From Scalesia atractyloides (lineage: Eukaryota > Streptophyta > Magnoliopsida > Asterales > Asteraceae): a stretch of DNA of 64,000 nt. Under the pieces are notes generated by a model. That model was not told where the DNA came from and ran no database searches. It was given only the letters and a program-made list of their open reading frames with translations. Made by a program: the position numbers and the translations under genes. The stretch's first letter is position 1, and every line of letters starts with the position of its first letter. Shown here piece after piece: positions 46,336 through 57,937 of this stretch. Where the stretch lies: positions 90,146,240 to 90,210,239 of the forward strand of contig CAMTDV010000023.1 of assembly GCA_947069175.1 (NCBI GenBank), written 5' to 3'.

Positions 46336-46800
46336 CGTAGTGTTAACTCTCATATGTCCTGTTTGTTGGACGCGAGTGATTAAATCCAATAATATATAAA
46401 AGTTGGATAATTGAGGGATTAAAAGTGTCAACATGTTAATTTATACCTCTTAGTGACCTTTTAACGAACCTAGAGCCCGACAATGTCCGGGCATAATCCC
46501 GGGTATGCCAAGTATTGGCTACGGAGGACTAAAAGTGCCAAAAAGGTGTTTAAAAAGGTTTTTAGAAGCTTTTTAAAGTTAAGGGGCTAAAGTGTCAAAC
46601 TTTGAAACTGGCCATGGGGCGATCGCGGGCCGCGAGAGGGGGTCTGCAGCAGAAATTTTTTCTTGGCTACCACACGAAGCTCCAAAACCATTAAAATCGA
46701 AACCATGGCTTCCCAAACTGCTATGCCACGTTTTGGGACACTTGTAAGCTTCCTCTTACACCCCTAAACACCTGACTTCACCTCCTTTGAGTTCTCCAAC

Positions 46801-46809
46801 TATAAATAG
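46801..46809 (+). promoter_or_regulatory. Predicted TATA box of LTR F
   Basis: TATAAATAG preceded by CTCCAAC and followed by a pyrimidine-rich leader. It is the best core-promoter candidate in F. Confidence 0.6.
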
Positions 46810-47344
46810 GTGCTTAAGTTCACATTCCAACTTGCACCTTTCTCATTTATTCACTCTTCTCCATCCTCTGGAAGTTTCTATCTGAAAGGAGCATCCAACT
46901 TAGTTCTCTTGCATTCTAGAAACCTCTTGTAAATGTTCCTTGCTCTTGCATCTTCGTTTATAGGCTTTTATAGCCAAAAAGTCAATGTGTTTTACGGAAA
47001 ACGCTTTGACTTTCGGTTAAGACCATTATGGTCCAGTCATTGTTTGAAATGAACATGCTAAGTGATCATAATAAGGTAGGTGTTAATCCCTATAAAAGGT
47101 ACCTCCTGAAGATCACGTTTGCTAGACTAATTGACGGGTCAAAGTTATGAACATTTTTCGGAAAAATCATAAGTTAATCTTATATATGTTATGAAACTTG
47201 TTTTGACATTTAAACAAGTTGTAGTAATTATTAGAACATGTAAGAACATGTTTGGCTCGTCAATTTCAGTTCTAAGGTCGGTTCGCAACCGAAAGTCGCG
47301 AAGTTTGACTTATGCTTTGACTTTCGATTCTGACCCGAATTAGA

Positions 47345-48330
47345 TTAGTTACCTACTAATCTAAAGTTGCATTATGATCATAATATAATATAGCATAACC
47401 CTCTGAGGTTATATTACATGATCATAATCAGAATCCAAGTTTATACGCAAGTTCCATAATTATGTTATCTTTGACCAAAATGCCATTTTTGCATAAAAAA
47501 GGTTTTAAATGATGATGAACTTGAAAATGAGTTTCCTACTGATATAATATTATAAGCAGGATTATTTGGGATATTAAACCAAGTTATAAACTGAGTTTTC
47601 AAACAGGTCCTTAAACTATGTCGATAATGACGATTTTAGCCCCTGTGGCTTATAAAATGGTTTTAATCAAATCTTTTCAAGGTAAATCTTTTACCTACTG
47701 ATATGTTATATTAAATAGCATATCTAAGACATTTTAATCTGACCATAATGTCAGTTTTCATTAAACATCGCATAAAACGTCATTTTATGACATAAGCGCC
47801 GTTTATGCGCATAATATGGTTTCAAACTATATTAATTGCCAAAACTTGTTACCTACTGATTTTAAAACTTATTTTAAACATATTTACAGTTAGTACATGT
47901 TATAAACTCAGAATCCCAAATAAATTATAAACTTTGTGTAAAATGACCAAAATGCCCCTTCGGTGCATAGTTTGGTCATAAAAGATAAATTACACAAATA
48001 ATTGACATCCTACTAATATTATATCATAAATAAATTATTTTTCCAGAATACTTATGATTATAAACTTAAAATATATTCAAGTTCCTTTTATACGGTATAT
48101 AATTACCGAAATGCCTTTATGAGGCATGATTTCGTGTTAAAACCATAACGGGCATACAAGTTGATATCCTACTGATATTTTAACTTATTTAAAATATAAT
48201 GGCATATAGAACTGTCCATGACTTATCCGGTTACCCGATATCGCTTTTATGCGTACGGTTAAGTATATATAACTATTTTACGAAAATTAACCGAAACGGG
48301 TTTAACCTTGTCATTTAAGTTTCAAAATCC
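47345..48330 (+). repeat. Degenerate tandem repeat of about 158 bp in LTR F
   Basis: The marker (A/T)CCTACT(G/A)AT recurs at about 47349, 47531, 47691, 47849, 48005 and 48163, spacing 182, 160, 158, 156 and 158 bp. Each unit also has an AT-rich half and an AAATGCC/GGCAT-type piece. The order is kept while sequence has drifted. Confidence 0.65.
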
Positions 48331-49367
48331 AGAATGTTTATAGTTTACCCATATTATACAAGTCAAGTACTTGTCGGGATTAAACTACATTCTATCCGAT
48401 CATCGTTTAATCAAGCGTTATACGTAATGATCATGTACACTATTCGGTTTATAAGACCGTTAGTATTTAATTGGCTAGCTTATGCCATAATCCAGACTAG
48501 AGCCTTGTCGGTAAATGCTATCTCCACTTGGTACTTTTGTATACAGCTGAGTTATTTAAAAATAAAAGAAGAAGACTAGCTCAGGTAAATATTCTCGACT
48601 TATTTTTCCTATATGGGCTTGGGATACGATAAATTATTACTGCTTGGTCCGAAATGGGGTCAATCGAATGCCCGCTTGTGGCTAGTAAACCCGCATATTC
48701 CGTTTTAATTAGTTTTGTTTGATAACTTTAACATCGGGGTTAAATTACCGTGTCTTGGATATCCTCGGCTCAATACATTAGATATTGGCCACGACCTTAG
48801 CGCGGGGTGTAGGCATACACCTGACAGACGCTCATATGCAAATTACCCAAGACGTTAAGGATAACTCCTTCGTGAGTTCGTAAGTGGTGTGTATTTAATC
48901 ATGTCTCGGTTTATGTACTGGGCCCTGTATGTATTGACAAACATATGAATCTGATACAAGGTTGCATATGTCACACCCCGACCCGCAGCGGAAAAGGTGA
49001 TCGGGGCATGATTGGGTTATCATCAAAGCTCATGACATTTATTATGCGTTTCATATTCATTAAATACAGTTTAATGGAAATTTACAATGAAGATTACAAC
49101 ATGTTCTAACTATCAATCTAAGCTTCTTTGTTCTCTTCTAAGGCATTTCCTATGTTTTCCTCGCTTCAACCTGTTCACATGTATCATGTGTAAAAGGGTT
49201 TTTGGATCAACATAAAGTTGGCGAGTGAATCCTATGGAAAGCATTTGAACAAGTTTATCCAATTGATTATAAATAATGTGCATAACCACATATGAGTAAA
49301 TGTAGATGTAAATTTATTCACACAACACATAATATTAAAAATTGCACACACATACATCAAATGATTG

Positions 49368-49682
49368 TTTTGAGGCACGCGTTGTTCGACTCGTCTCCCA
49401 CGAGGAACTGATGGGCCTAATGATGAGTTTTGAGGCACGCGTTGTTCTACGAACTGATGGGCCTAATGAATGAGTTTTGAGGCACGCGTTGTTCTACGAA
49501 CTGATGGGCCTAATGAATGAGTTTTAAGGCACGCGTTGTTCAACTCGTCTCCCACGAGGAACTGATGGGCCTAATGAATGAGTTTTGAGGCACGCGTTGT
49601 TCTACGAACTGATGGGCCTAATGAATGAGTTTTAAGGCACGCGTTGTTCAACTCGTCTCCCACGAGGAACTGATGGGCCTAA
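49368..49682 (-). repeat. Tandem hairpin-bearing repeat in LTR E
   Basis: Six units of GAGTTTTGAGGCACGCGTTG ... GAACTGATGGGCCTAATGA, in short (~46 bp) and long (~62 bp) forms. The long form adds CTCGT-CTCCC-ACGAG, which folds as a 5-bp hairpin. LTR A has one equivalent unit at about 3294-3345. The 5' LTR copy of the array is at 55789-56103. Confidence 0.88.
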
Positions 49683-50094
49683 ATAATTTGCATACAACTT
49701 GACAATATATAATACATCACAACCAACAATATTTACATTCTAGTTTAAATCATATAATGGTATAGCACGAGTTTGCATAAGAGAATTAGTTTAAACGACA
49801 CATGATACACCCCAAAACTTGAATAAAAGGGGGAATTTGTAAGAATTCACTCACATTGGGTGCGTTCGGTTGATGATGTTGAATGCACGCGAAGTGGTTT
49901 TAACCATGAGTAAAATTAACCTAGATAAATAGCATTATGGTTCGGTAAGTAAACGGATTTTATTAATCTATTTTAGTAGGATTGTTGGGTGCATTTTTGT
50001 GAGTTTAAGGCTATTTTCTAACCTTAAAAATGTTATTTTTAAGTATTTTTAATTATTTTTAATTAAAATAATTAAATAAAAATAATAAGAAAAA

Positions 50095-50148
50095 TTTGAC
50101 TTTTTCTGACCGTTGACTTTGACTTTGACCGTTGACAGACCGTTGACC
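50095..50148 (-). promoter_or_regulatory. W-box cluster in LTR E (3' copy)
   Basis: Five TTGAC(C/T) motifs plus one TTGACA within 54 bp on the plus strand, repeating CCGTTGAC and TTTGACT. The 5' LTR copy is at about 56516-56569. Confidence 0.65.
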
Positions 50149-50168
50149 GGTTCGAATCGAATATAAGT

Positions 50169-50749
50169 GCGCTGGGTGAGGCTCGAACCCGAGACCTCCC
50201 GTACGCGTGCACGCAGCTCTACCAACTGAGCTACGTGTCTAACCCATTATATATCTGTTTTTAATTATATATATATATTAATTATGTTAAACAGAAAATC
50301 CTTTATTTTAAAAAACGATTTTAGTTGATTCGGACGGTGCGCTCCACAGGTCTCGAACCCGGGACATGTGGGTTATGATAACACACAGTCCACCGCTGGA
50401 CTGTGTGTACAACTTGTTAACTTAACTGATTTTTATTATACTTAAACACAATTTCATTATTTTCATTTCTGACTTATATAAAAAGGTAAATAATTGTCCG
50501 GGTCGATGCAGCAGACTGGACTCGAACTCGCGTGCTTTGATTAAACATACACACAGTCCACCACTGGACTGTGTGTCTAACTTGGTTATCTTTCCGGTTA
50601 TTAATATACTTAACATATATCAGTATGACTCCGGTTCGGTTAATCAAAAAATCATTTTATTAAGGCCGCGTGTGTGGAACAGGATTCGAACTCGAGACGT
50701 TAGTGTTTATTGTGCACACAGTCCACCGCTGGACTGTGTGTCTAACCCG
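50169..50749 (-). other. Array of four sense tRNA-like modules in LTR E (3' copy)
   Basis: Modules at about 50169-50245, 50338-50416, 50505-50585 and 50669-50749. The first has minus-strand A box TAGCTCAGTTGG and B box GGTTCGAGCCT, 44 nt apart. The rest carry the CACACAGTCC/GGACTGTGTG hairpin (one with loop AGTGGT) and B boxes GGTTCGAGACC, AGTTCGAGTCC and GTTCGAATCC. Each is followed on the minus strand by T5 to T6. E has one module more than A, C or D. Confidence 0.7.
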
Positions 50750-51430
50750 AGTAATATCTTGCTTTTAATTATACTTAAACATTACCGAACATCGTCTTCT
50801 TCACTGGTTTTAACCAGAATCGGAAATCGACTGGTTCGATGATTAAAACATGTTCTTTAGTGACAGAGGGTTAATTACAAGTGAGATTACATAAAAAGAA
50901 TGAAGAAACTAAGCGTGAGGTATACCGATTGAATTCCTCTCTTTCTCCGGCGACAGCAATCCCTTCCGGCGACGTGGGTCTTGCAGCAGCGAGTCTTCAG
51001 AAAGTTTGAAAAAGGTATGGGTGACTTCGGTATACGTTCAAAGGGTTTAGTAAGGCTCAGAAATGGGGAAACCGGTTTTCCGGCGATGAGCAGAGATATT
51101 CCGGCGAGTGGAATTACGTCTGGTAAAGGTGTGGTTTTGAGCGAAAAAGCTTGCGGTGGGTTGTGGGTGAATTTATAGGGAGAAACCGAGATGTATTTGG
51201 CCCGATTTCCAACTGGATTCATTGGTTTGAATTTCTCCGGCTGTTATGACTTTGGTCGCGGACTCAAACATCGGTTATAACCGATATGGCGTTTATGATT
51301 TACGTTATAACTGAAAGAAACGTTAAGTTTCGCGAGATTACCGGGATTTCCGACGACTGCAACAATGGGCGCCGGTTTTGAATTCGGAATGTTATGATAT
51401 GAATTAAATGATCTTAATAATTAACAAGTA

Positions 51431-51515
51431 ACATCAGTGGCGCCGTGGTTTGTGTGTTGAGTGCTAAGTTGTTTGTGAACCGGTTACTGACCCGGGTTCG
51501 AAACCCGACAGAACC
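51431..51515 (+). other. tRNA-like module in LTR E, antisense to E (3' copy)
   Basis: A-box-like TGGCGCCGTGG and B box GGTTCGAAACC, with T6 after it. In the 5' LTR (57853-57937) the A box reads TGGCGCAATGG and the T-arm is restored to CCGGG/CCCGG. Same place in the LTR as the antisense modules of A, C and D. Confidence 0.65.
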
Positions 51516-51701
51516 AAAACATTTTTTATCGCCGATTTTTAACAGTTTTTCAAAAACAACTTATATATTCCAATATAATAATTGATTATGTATCGTTTAA
51601 AATTATTTTGGGCATTTAATTCGCAACGAAAATTTTAACTGACTGTTCGGTTAATAAACGGAGCGGGTTTGGTAAATCCGTTTTTGACGGATGTTACAGT
51701 A

Positions 51702-51735
51702 TCCCCTACTTTTTAGAAATTTCGTCCCGAAATTT
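51702..51735 (-). other. Polypurine tract and pre-PPT inverted repeat of element E
   Basis: Plus strand TCCCCTACTTTT (51702-51713) is the complement of the AAAAGTAGGGGA tract of A and C. AAATTTCG-TCC-CGAAATTT follows at 51717-51735. Both plus-strand priming signals are retained although pol is gone. Confidence 0.85.
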
Positions 51736-52019
51736 AAATAGTGATATATTCGACTAAAAGAATGATGGTGTTTAGTTTGTCAGTTACATGCTTAGGAAAA
51801 GTAAGGTTTAAGTTTTTGTTTGAGGCGGTAACGTTCCTTGTAAGGGTTAAGTACCCTATTATAGGAATCGTTTTTGTTGCCTACTGTAAAAGAATTGATA
51901 AGCAGAATTGATTCGCTAACTATGATATCATGCATAAGAGTGTGGATATGTTTGGAAGGGTATGGTTATATCCTAAGGCAAAACTTCTAACACTACAACC
52001 CACATGGAACATAAATAAA

Positions 52020-53310
52020 CACAACAGCTGATATTTGAACATAAAAAAAACACAACAGCTAATATTTGAACATAAATGAACACATCAGCTAATATTTGAA
52101 CATAAACACAACAGCTAATATTTGAATCCACATTCTGATAGCATATATGTTTGAATGGTGGAAGTTCCTCTCTCGTTTGTTATGATGGAGAGGTTAGTTT
52201 ATGTAGAAATGGAACACAAATCCAATTTCTCTAAATAGCAAGATGATATAAATGTAACACAATTTCAACCAAGGCAATACTAAATCCTACATGGAACTTC
52301 TCATAACCGCCTGATAATGCCTCTGATCCTTTGGCAAGAATACTTATATATAGGAAGTACCAGCGGCGTATCCACCATATTCTTGTCAAATTTTCATTGG
52401 TTTTATCAGTGAATTATGATTAGTCCTATATAACTCTACAACCAATACAACAATCATAAAATACTGAAATAAAAATATCTGTGCGATCAAGGCTCAATCA
52501 AACGGAGTCGATCGTATTGTATGTACTGAAAATGAAAATTGTCTGTGTGCTCAAGGCTCAATCAAACGGAGCCGAACGTATTGCATGTACTGGAAATGAA
52601 TAACTTAATCTAAACATCAATCACACAAACAGCCTATGCATGGAACCTCTCATAACCGCCTGATAATGCCTCCGATCATTTGACAAGAATACTTATATAT
52701 AGGAAGTACCAGCGGCGTATCCACCATATTCTTGTCAAATTTTCATTGACTTTATCCGCAAGTTATGATTAGTTCTATGCGACTCTACAACAAACACAAC
52801 AACCATAAGATACTGATAATGAAATTGTCTGTGCGCTCAAGGCTCAATCAAACGGAGCCGAACGTATTGCATGTACTGAAAATGAAATGTCTGTGCGCTC
52901 AAGGCTCAATCAAACGAAGCCGAACGTATTGCATGTAATGGAAATGTAAAATGAACTGTGCTATCAAGGCTCAATCAAACGGAGCCGAACGTATTGCATG
53001 TACTGAAAATGAAATGTCTGTGCGCTCAAGGCTCAATCAAACGGAGCCGAACGTATTGCATGTAATGGAAATGTAAAATGAACTGTGCGATCAAGGCTCA
53101 ATCAAACGGAGCCGATCGTATTGCATGTACTGAAAATAATAAACAATAATTACTCTAACAGTCTACATATGGAACCTCTCATAACCGCCAGATAATGCTT
53201 CTGATCCTTTGACAAGAATACTTATATATAGGAAATACCAGCGGCGTATCCACCGTATTCTTGTCAAGGTTTCATTGGCTTTATCCTTAAGTTATGATTG
53301 GTTTGATGTG
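52020..53310 (-). repeat. Internal repeat and hairpin array of element E in place of pol
   Basis: Three repeat types alternate. (a) Four short units around CACAACAGCTAATATTTGAA (52024-52130). (b) Three ~150-bp units (from about 52287, 52638 and 53171) starting GGAACCTCTCATAACCGCC, each with inverted repeat TTGACAAGAATA/TATTCTTGTCAA about 59 bp across (52331-52389, 52680-52738, 53209-53267). (c) Seven units of TCAAGGCTCAATCAAACGGA followed by GCCGA (52484 to 53115), the same unit found three times in LTR D. No coding is seen. Confidence 0.85.
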
Positions 53311-53328
53311 ATAAAGAAAAACATAAAA

Positions 53329-54636
53329 CTAAATGATAGGAGTTGAATCTGGATCTTCGGCGAAGAGGACTAGTTGGGTATCTTCGCTTGGGCCGTCATT
53401 ATCTTCGACAGGATTGGCGTTGATATTGAAGACTCTTCCTCTTGCTGGTGGCCTAGCGGTTGGGTTTTCTTGGTTTACTTGGTTAACTGGGTTTGATTGG
53501 GCTTGAGTGTTGATGAAGTTAACCAATTGAGGGCATGTGTTTCTAAAGTGTGTAGGGTCGCCACAATTGAAACAAGCTCGAACATATGGGAACATGGGGT
53601 ATTGGGGTTGATGATAAGTTTGGGCCATGTTTTGAGTAGGGAAAGAGGTTTGGTTTTGAAAGGTGCGACAAACCTTGCTCAAATGACCATAGCGTCCACA
53701 AGTTGTACATAGCCGACAAGGTAAAGTAAGGGGATGGTGATAAAAACAGTTGTTGCATCGAGGGTGAGGTCCAAGATATGGCTTCTTATTTGGGTAAGTT
53801 GAGTTGGGTGGCACTTGGGTGATTGGGATAGCTTGGATGGGTATGGCGTGTGAAATAGGTTGGTTTCGTTGGGTAGCAGCGAAAAGTTGTCCGTCTCTTC
53901 TTCTCTTAGAATTGAGTTGAGAAGGGGATTCGGTTTGGGTGGAGTCGGAAGTTTCAGTCGATTCTTTATCCTTCTTCTTCTCCTCCTTGAAGTCTTTGTT
54001 TCGGATTCGGTTCTCGGTGAGCTCTGTTGCTAGTTCCATTGCTGCTTCCAAAGTTGCAGGCGAGGTACTTATTACAGGGTCTTGAATCTTTGATAGAAGA
54101 CCACGAATGTAGTGCTCGATCAAACGGTAGGGGGGAGTGAACATGTTGGGAACCATTTGATGTAATTCGAGGAATCTTTTGTTGTATGTGGTGTGGTCTC
54201 CCTCCTTTTGCTTCAACGAATAAAATTCATCTTCAAATTTCTTGATTTCGCTCCTTGGGCAAAATCGTCTGGTCATGATTTCCTTCAATTCGTTCCAAGT
54301 TAAGGACATAGCATCTTCAACACCTCGTTTGACCTTCTCTGTATTCCACCAAGTAAGTGCTATCCCATATAATCGACCGGTAGCATATCGTACTTTGCGA
54401 TCATCAGGGCAATCGCAATTTAGAAAAGTGTTCTCCATCTCTTCAAACCAATGGAGGAGTGCGGTGACACCTTCAGTCCCTTTGTATTTCGGAGGGTCGC
54501 ATGATTTGAAATGCTTGTAGGTGTATTTAGTGATATTTGAGGGAGAGTTGAAAATGTTTTGGTTTTCTTGATTGACAGGATTAGCGGTAAGTGCTTGTTG
54601 AACTTGGATTACAATGTTGGGTATTACGGCAGCCAT
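53329..54636 (-). CDS. gag: Element E gag, open reading frame of 435 residues
   Basis: Capsid/nucleocapsid protein. It starts at ATG 54636 (MAAVIPNIVIQVQQAL). Relatives have about 25 more N-terminal residues, but here an in-frame TGA lies seven codons upstream of this ATG. The core has YKHFKSCDPPKYKGTEGVTA, LTWWNTEKVKRG, MTRRFCPRSEIKKFE and HQMVPNMFTPPYRLIEHY. Two intact CCHC knuckles are CTTCGRYGHLSKVC and CFNCGDPTHFRNTC, so RNA binding should be preserved. After RPPARGRVFNINAN, where A and C run into protease, the frame changes to an acidic tail (EDNDGPSEDTQLVLFAEDPD) and stops. It is the only fully open gag in the window. Confidence 0.88.
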   Translation of the reverse strand: MAAVIPNIVIQVQQALTANPVNQENQNIFNSPSNITKYTYKHFKSCDPPKYKGTEGVTALLHWFEEMENTFLNCDCPDDRKVRYATGRLYGIALTWWNTEKVKRGVEDAMSLTWNELKEIMTRRFCPRSEIKKFEDEFYSLKQKEGDHTTYNKRFLELHQMVPNMFTPPYRLIEHYIRGLLSKIQDPVISTSPATLEAAMELATELTENRIRNKDFKEEKKKDKESTETSDSTQTESPSQLNSKRRRDGQLFAATQRNQPISHAIPIQAIPITQVPPNSTYPNKKPYLGPHPRCNNCFYHHPLTLPCRLCTTCGRYGHLSKVCRTFQNQTSFPTQNMAQTYHQPQYPMFPYVRACFNCGDPTHFRNTCPQLVNFINTQAQSNPVNQVNQENPTARPPARGRVFNINANPVEDNDGPSEDTQLVLFAEDPDSTPII

Positions 54637-54879
54637 TTGTTGAGCGATTTGGGATCATGGGTCGCATTAGGAATGAGCATTCATAAAATAATTATAGAAA
54701 AATAAATCTACTACATCCATAGGATGTCTTGGGCTTTGCTCGCCGTTAGGCCCTACATGCCGCCATACTTTACCTGTGTAATCATGTGGGCCCCCATGAA
54801 TACCGGTTTTTCATATGGTTCGCACGGGTTTGCCAGGTTGCGTACACAAAAAACCCGGAGAAAATCGAGAAATATGTAT

Positions 54880-55389
54880 ACAACGTGTGATATTCGGAAT
54901 GTGTCCAGGTGTAGACACGGTGACACCTCAAAGTAGGTTAGTTCGAACGACGTTTGGTGTGGCATGCTTTGGCCTAATAGGTCCTTCGTACTCTCATCGT
55001 TGGTCCCCAGGTAGGCAAACTGGTCCGTTATATTGGATTTATACGAATGCCAACCTAGACAGGACGTTCCGACTACCGGTACTTGTACCCTTCCAGTTAC
55101 TACATGCCCGTCGCAGAACTTACTTTGATGAGATTTGAAAATTGCAACAAAATCTTTGGATAATGAGAGTATGAAAATAAATTGAATACATGAACATCGA
55201 TATATGTATAATGAATATGTATATAAGCATGTATGTTTGACTGTAAATGTAAACAAATATGAAACAAATAAATATCACAAGTTTGTATGTAACCACCTAA
55301 TCAATTAAAATTTAGGCAGACTATAGTATAGGCTCTAAGGGTCTAATAACCTATCCTATATCCCTATAGTCATAGCTCTGATACCAATC
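54880..55389 (-). other. Leader and primer binding site of element E
   Basis: PBS complement GCTCTGATACCA at 55375-55386, 3 nt from the 5' LTR. The conserved leader block is inverted at about 54900-55115 (CATGCTTTGGCCTAATAGG, TCGTACTCTCATCGT, GGACGTTCCGACTACCGG, CCAGTTACTACATGCCCGTC). An open frame across it (54753-55256) is not matched as protein in A or C, so I do not call it. Confidence 0.75.
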
Positions 55390-56589
55390 TGTCACACCCC
55401 GACCCGCAGCGGAAAAGGTGATCGGGGCATGATTGGGTTATCATCAAAGCTCATGACATTTATTATGCGTTTCATATTCATTAAATACAGTTTAATGGAA
55501 ATTTACAATGAAGATTACAACATGTTCTAACTATCAATCTAAGCTTCTTTGTTCTCTTCTAAGGCATTTCCTATGTTTTCCTCGCTTCAACCTGTTCACC
55601 TGTATCATGTGTAAAAGGGTTTTTGGATCAACATAAAGTTGGCGAGTGAATCCTATGGAAAGCATTTGAACAAGTTTATCCAATTGATTATAAATAATGT
55701 GCATAACCACATATGAGTAAATGTAGATGTAAATTTATTCACACAACACATAATATTAAAAATTGCACACACATACATCAAATGATTGTTTTGAGGCACG
55801 CGTTGTTCGACTCGTCTCCCACGAGGAACTGATGGGCCTAATGATGAGTTTTGAGGCACGCGTTGTTCTACGAACTGATGGGCCTAATGAATGAGTTTTG
55901 AGGCACGCGTTGTTCTACGAACTGATGGGCCTAATGAATGAGTTTTAAGGCACGCGTTGTTCAACTCGTCTCCCACGAGGAACTGATGGGCCTAATGAAT
56001 GAGTTTTGAGGCACGCGTTGTTCTACGAACTGATGGGCCTAATGAATGAGTTTTAAGGCACGCGTTGTTCAACTCGTCTCCCACGAGGAACTGATGGGCC
56101 TAAATAATTTGCATACAACTTGACAATATATAATACATCACAACCAACAATATTTACATTCTAGTTTAAATCATATAATGGTATAGCACGAGTTTGCATA
56201 AAGAATTAGTTTAAACGACACATGATACACCCCAAAACTTGAATAAAAGGGGGAATTTGTAAGAATTCACTCACATTAGGTGCGTTCGGTTGATGATGTT
56301 GAATGCACGCGAAGTGGTTTTAACCATGAGTAAAATTAACCTAGATAAATAGCATTATGGTTCGGTAAGTAAACGGATTTTATTAATCTATTTTAGTAGG
56401 ATTGTTGGGTGCATTTTTGTGAGTTTAAGGCTATTTTCTAACCTTAAAAATGTTATTTTTAAGTATTTTTAATTGATTTTTAATTAAAATAATTAAATAA
56501 AAATAATAAGAAAAATTTGACTTTTTCTGACCGTTGACTTTGACTTTGACCGTTGACAGACCGTTGACCGGTTCGAATCGAATATAAGT

Positions 56590-57171
56590 GCGCTGGGTGA
56601 GGCTCGAACCCGAGACCTCCCGTACGCGTGCACGCAGCTCTACCAACTGAGCTACGTGTCTAACCCATTATATATCTGTTTTTAATTATATATATATATT
56701 AATTATGTTAAACAGAAAATCCTTTATTTTAAAAAACGATTTTAGTTGATTCGGACGGTGCGCTCCACAGGTCTCGAACCCGGGACATGTGGGTTATGAT
56801 AACACACAGTCCACCGCTGGACTGTGTGTACAACTTGTTAACTTAACTGATTTTTATTATACTTAAACACAATTTCATTATTTTCATTTCTGACTTATAT
56901 AAAAAGGTAAATAATTGTCCGGGTCGATGCAGCAGACTGGACTCGAACTCGCGTGCTTTGATTAAACATACACACAGTCCACCACTGGACTGTGTGTCTA
57001 ACTTGGTTATCTTTCCGGTTATTAATATACTTAACATATATCAGTATGACTCCGGTTCGGTTAATCAAAAAATCATTTTTATTAAGGCCGCGTGTGTGGA
57101 ACAGGATTCGAACTCGAGACGTTAGTGTTTATTGTGCACACAGTCCACCGCTGGACTGTGTGTCTAACCCG
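56590..57171 (-). other. Array of four sense tRNA-like modules in LTR E (5' copy)
   Basis: Copies of the modules at 50169-50749, at about 56590-56666, 56759-56837, 56926-57006 and 57091-57171. Boxes, hairpin stems and T-runs are unchanged apart from one extra T in one run. Confidence 0.7.
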
Positions 57172-57852
57172 AGTAATATCTTGCTTTTAATTATACTTAA
57201 ACATTACCGAACATCGTCTTCTTCACTGGTTTTAACCAGAATCGGAAATCGACTGGTTCGATGATTAAAACATGTTCTTTAGTGACAGAGGGTTAATTAC
57301 AAGTGAGATTACATAAAAAGAATGAAGAAACTAAGCGTGAGGTATACCGATTGAATTCCTCTGTTTCTCCGGCGACAGCAATCCCTTCCGGCGACGTGGG
57401 TCTTGCAGCAACGAGTCTTCAGAAAGTTTGAAAAAGGTATGGGTGACTTCGGTATACGTTCAAAGGGTTTAGTAAGGCTCAGAAATGGGGAAACCGGTTT
57501 TCCGGCGATGAGCAGAGATATTCCGGCGAGTGGAATTACGTCTGGTAAAGGTGTGGTTTTGAGCGAAAAAGCTTGCGGTGGGTTGTGGGTGAATTTATAG
57601 GGAGAAACCGAGATGTGTTTGGCCCGATTTCCAACTGGATTCATTGGTTTGAATTTCTCCGGCGGTTATGACTTTGGTCGCAGACTCAAACATCGGTTAT
57701 AACCGATATGGCGTTTATGATTTACGTTATAACTGAAAGAAACGTTAAGTTTCGCGAGATTACCGGGATTTTCGACGACTGCAACAATGGGCGCCGGTTT
57801 TGAATTCGGAATGTTATGATATGAATTAAATGATCTTAATAATTAACAAGTA

Positions 57853-57937
57853 ACATCAGTGGCGCAATGGTTTGTGTGTTGAGTGCTAAGTTGTTTGTGA
57901 ACCGGTTACTGACCCGGGTTCGAAACCCGGCAGAACC
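57853..57937 (+). other. tRNA-like module in LTR E, antisense to E (5' copy)
   Basis: A-box-like TGGCGCAATGG, B box GGTTCGAAACC, and a perfect T-arm CCGGG/CCCGG around TTCGAAA. Differences from 51431-51515 restore pairing here. Confidence 0.65.

Larger units (their letters stand above)
48969..51698 (-). repeat. 3' LTR of element E
   Basis: 2730 bp, TGTCACACC to GATGTTACA on the plus strand. It contains the GAGGCACGCG tandem array, five tRNA-like modules and a W-box cluster. A CCGGCG-rich stretch at 50935-51110 gives only short open frames, which I do not call as genes. Confidence 0.94.

Noticed and set aside
49368..49682. CRISPR-like array
   Set aside because: Regular repeats with short spacers, but the spacers are parts of the same unit and the DNA is a plant LTR. 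This is an ordinary tandem repeat.
50887..51222. 111-codon minus-strand frame in LTR E, also at 57309-57644
   Set aside because: It comes from a GC-rich CCGGCG patch within the LTR; there is no domain, and the second copy exists only because LTRs are duplicated.
54753..55256. 167-codon minus-strand frame upstream of E gag
   Set aside because: It overlaps the conserved leader block, and in A and C the matching DNA has no such open frame. Conservation is at DNA/RNA level.
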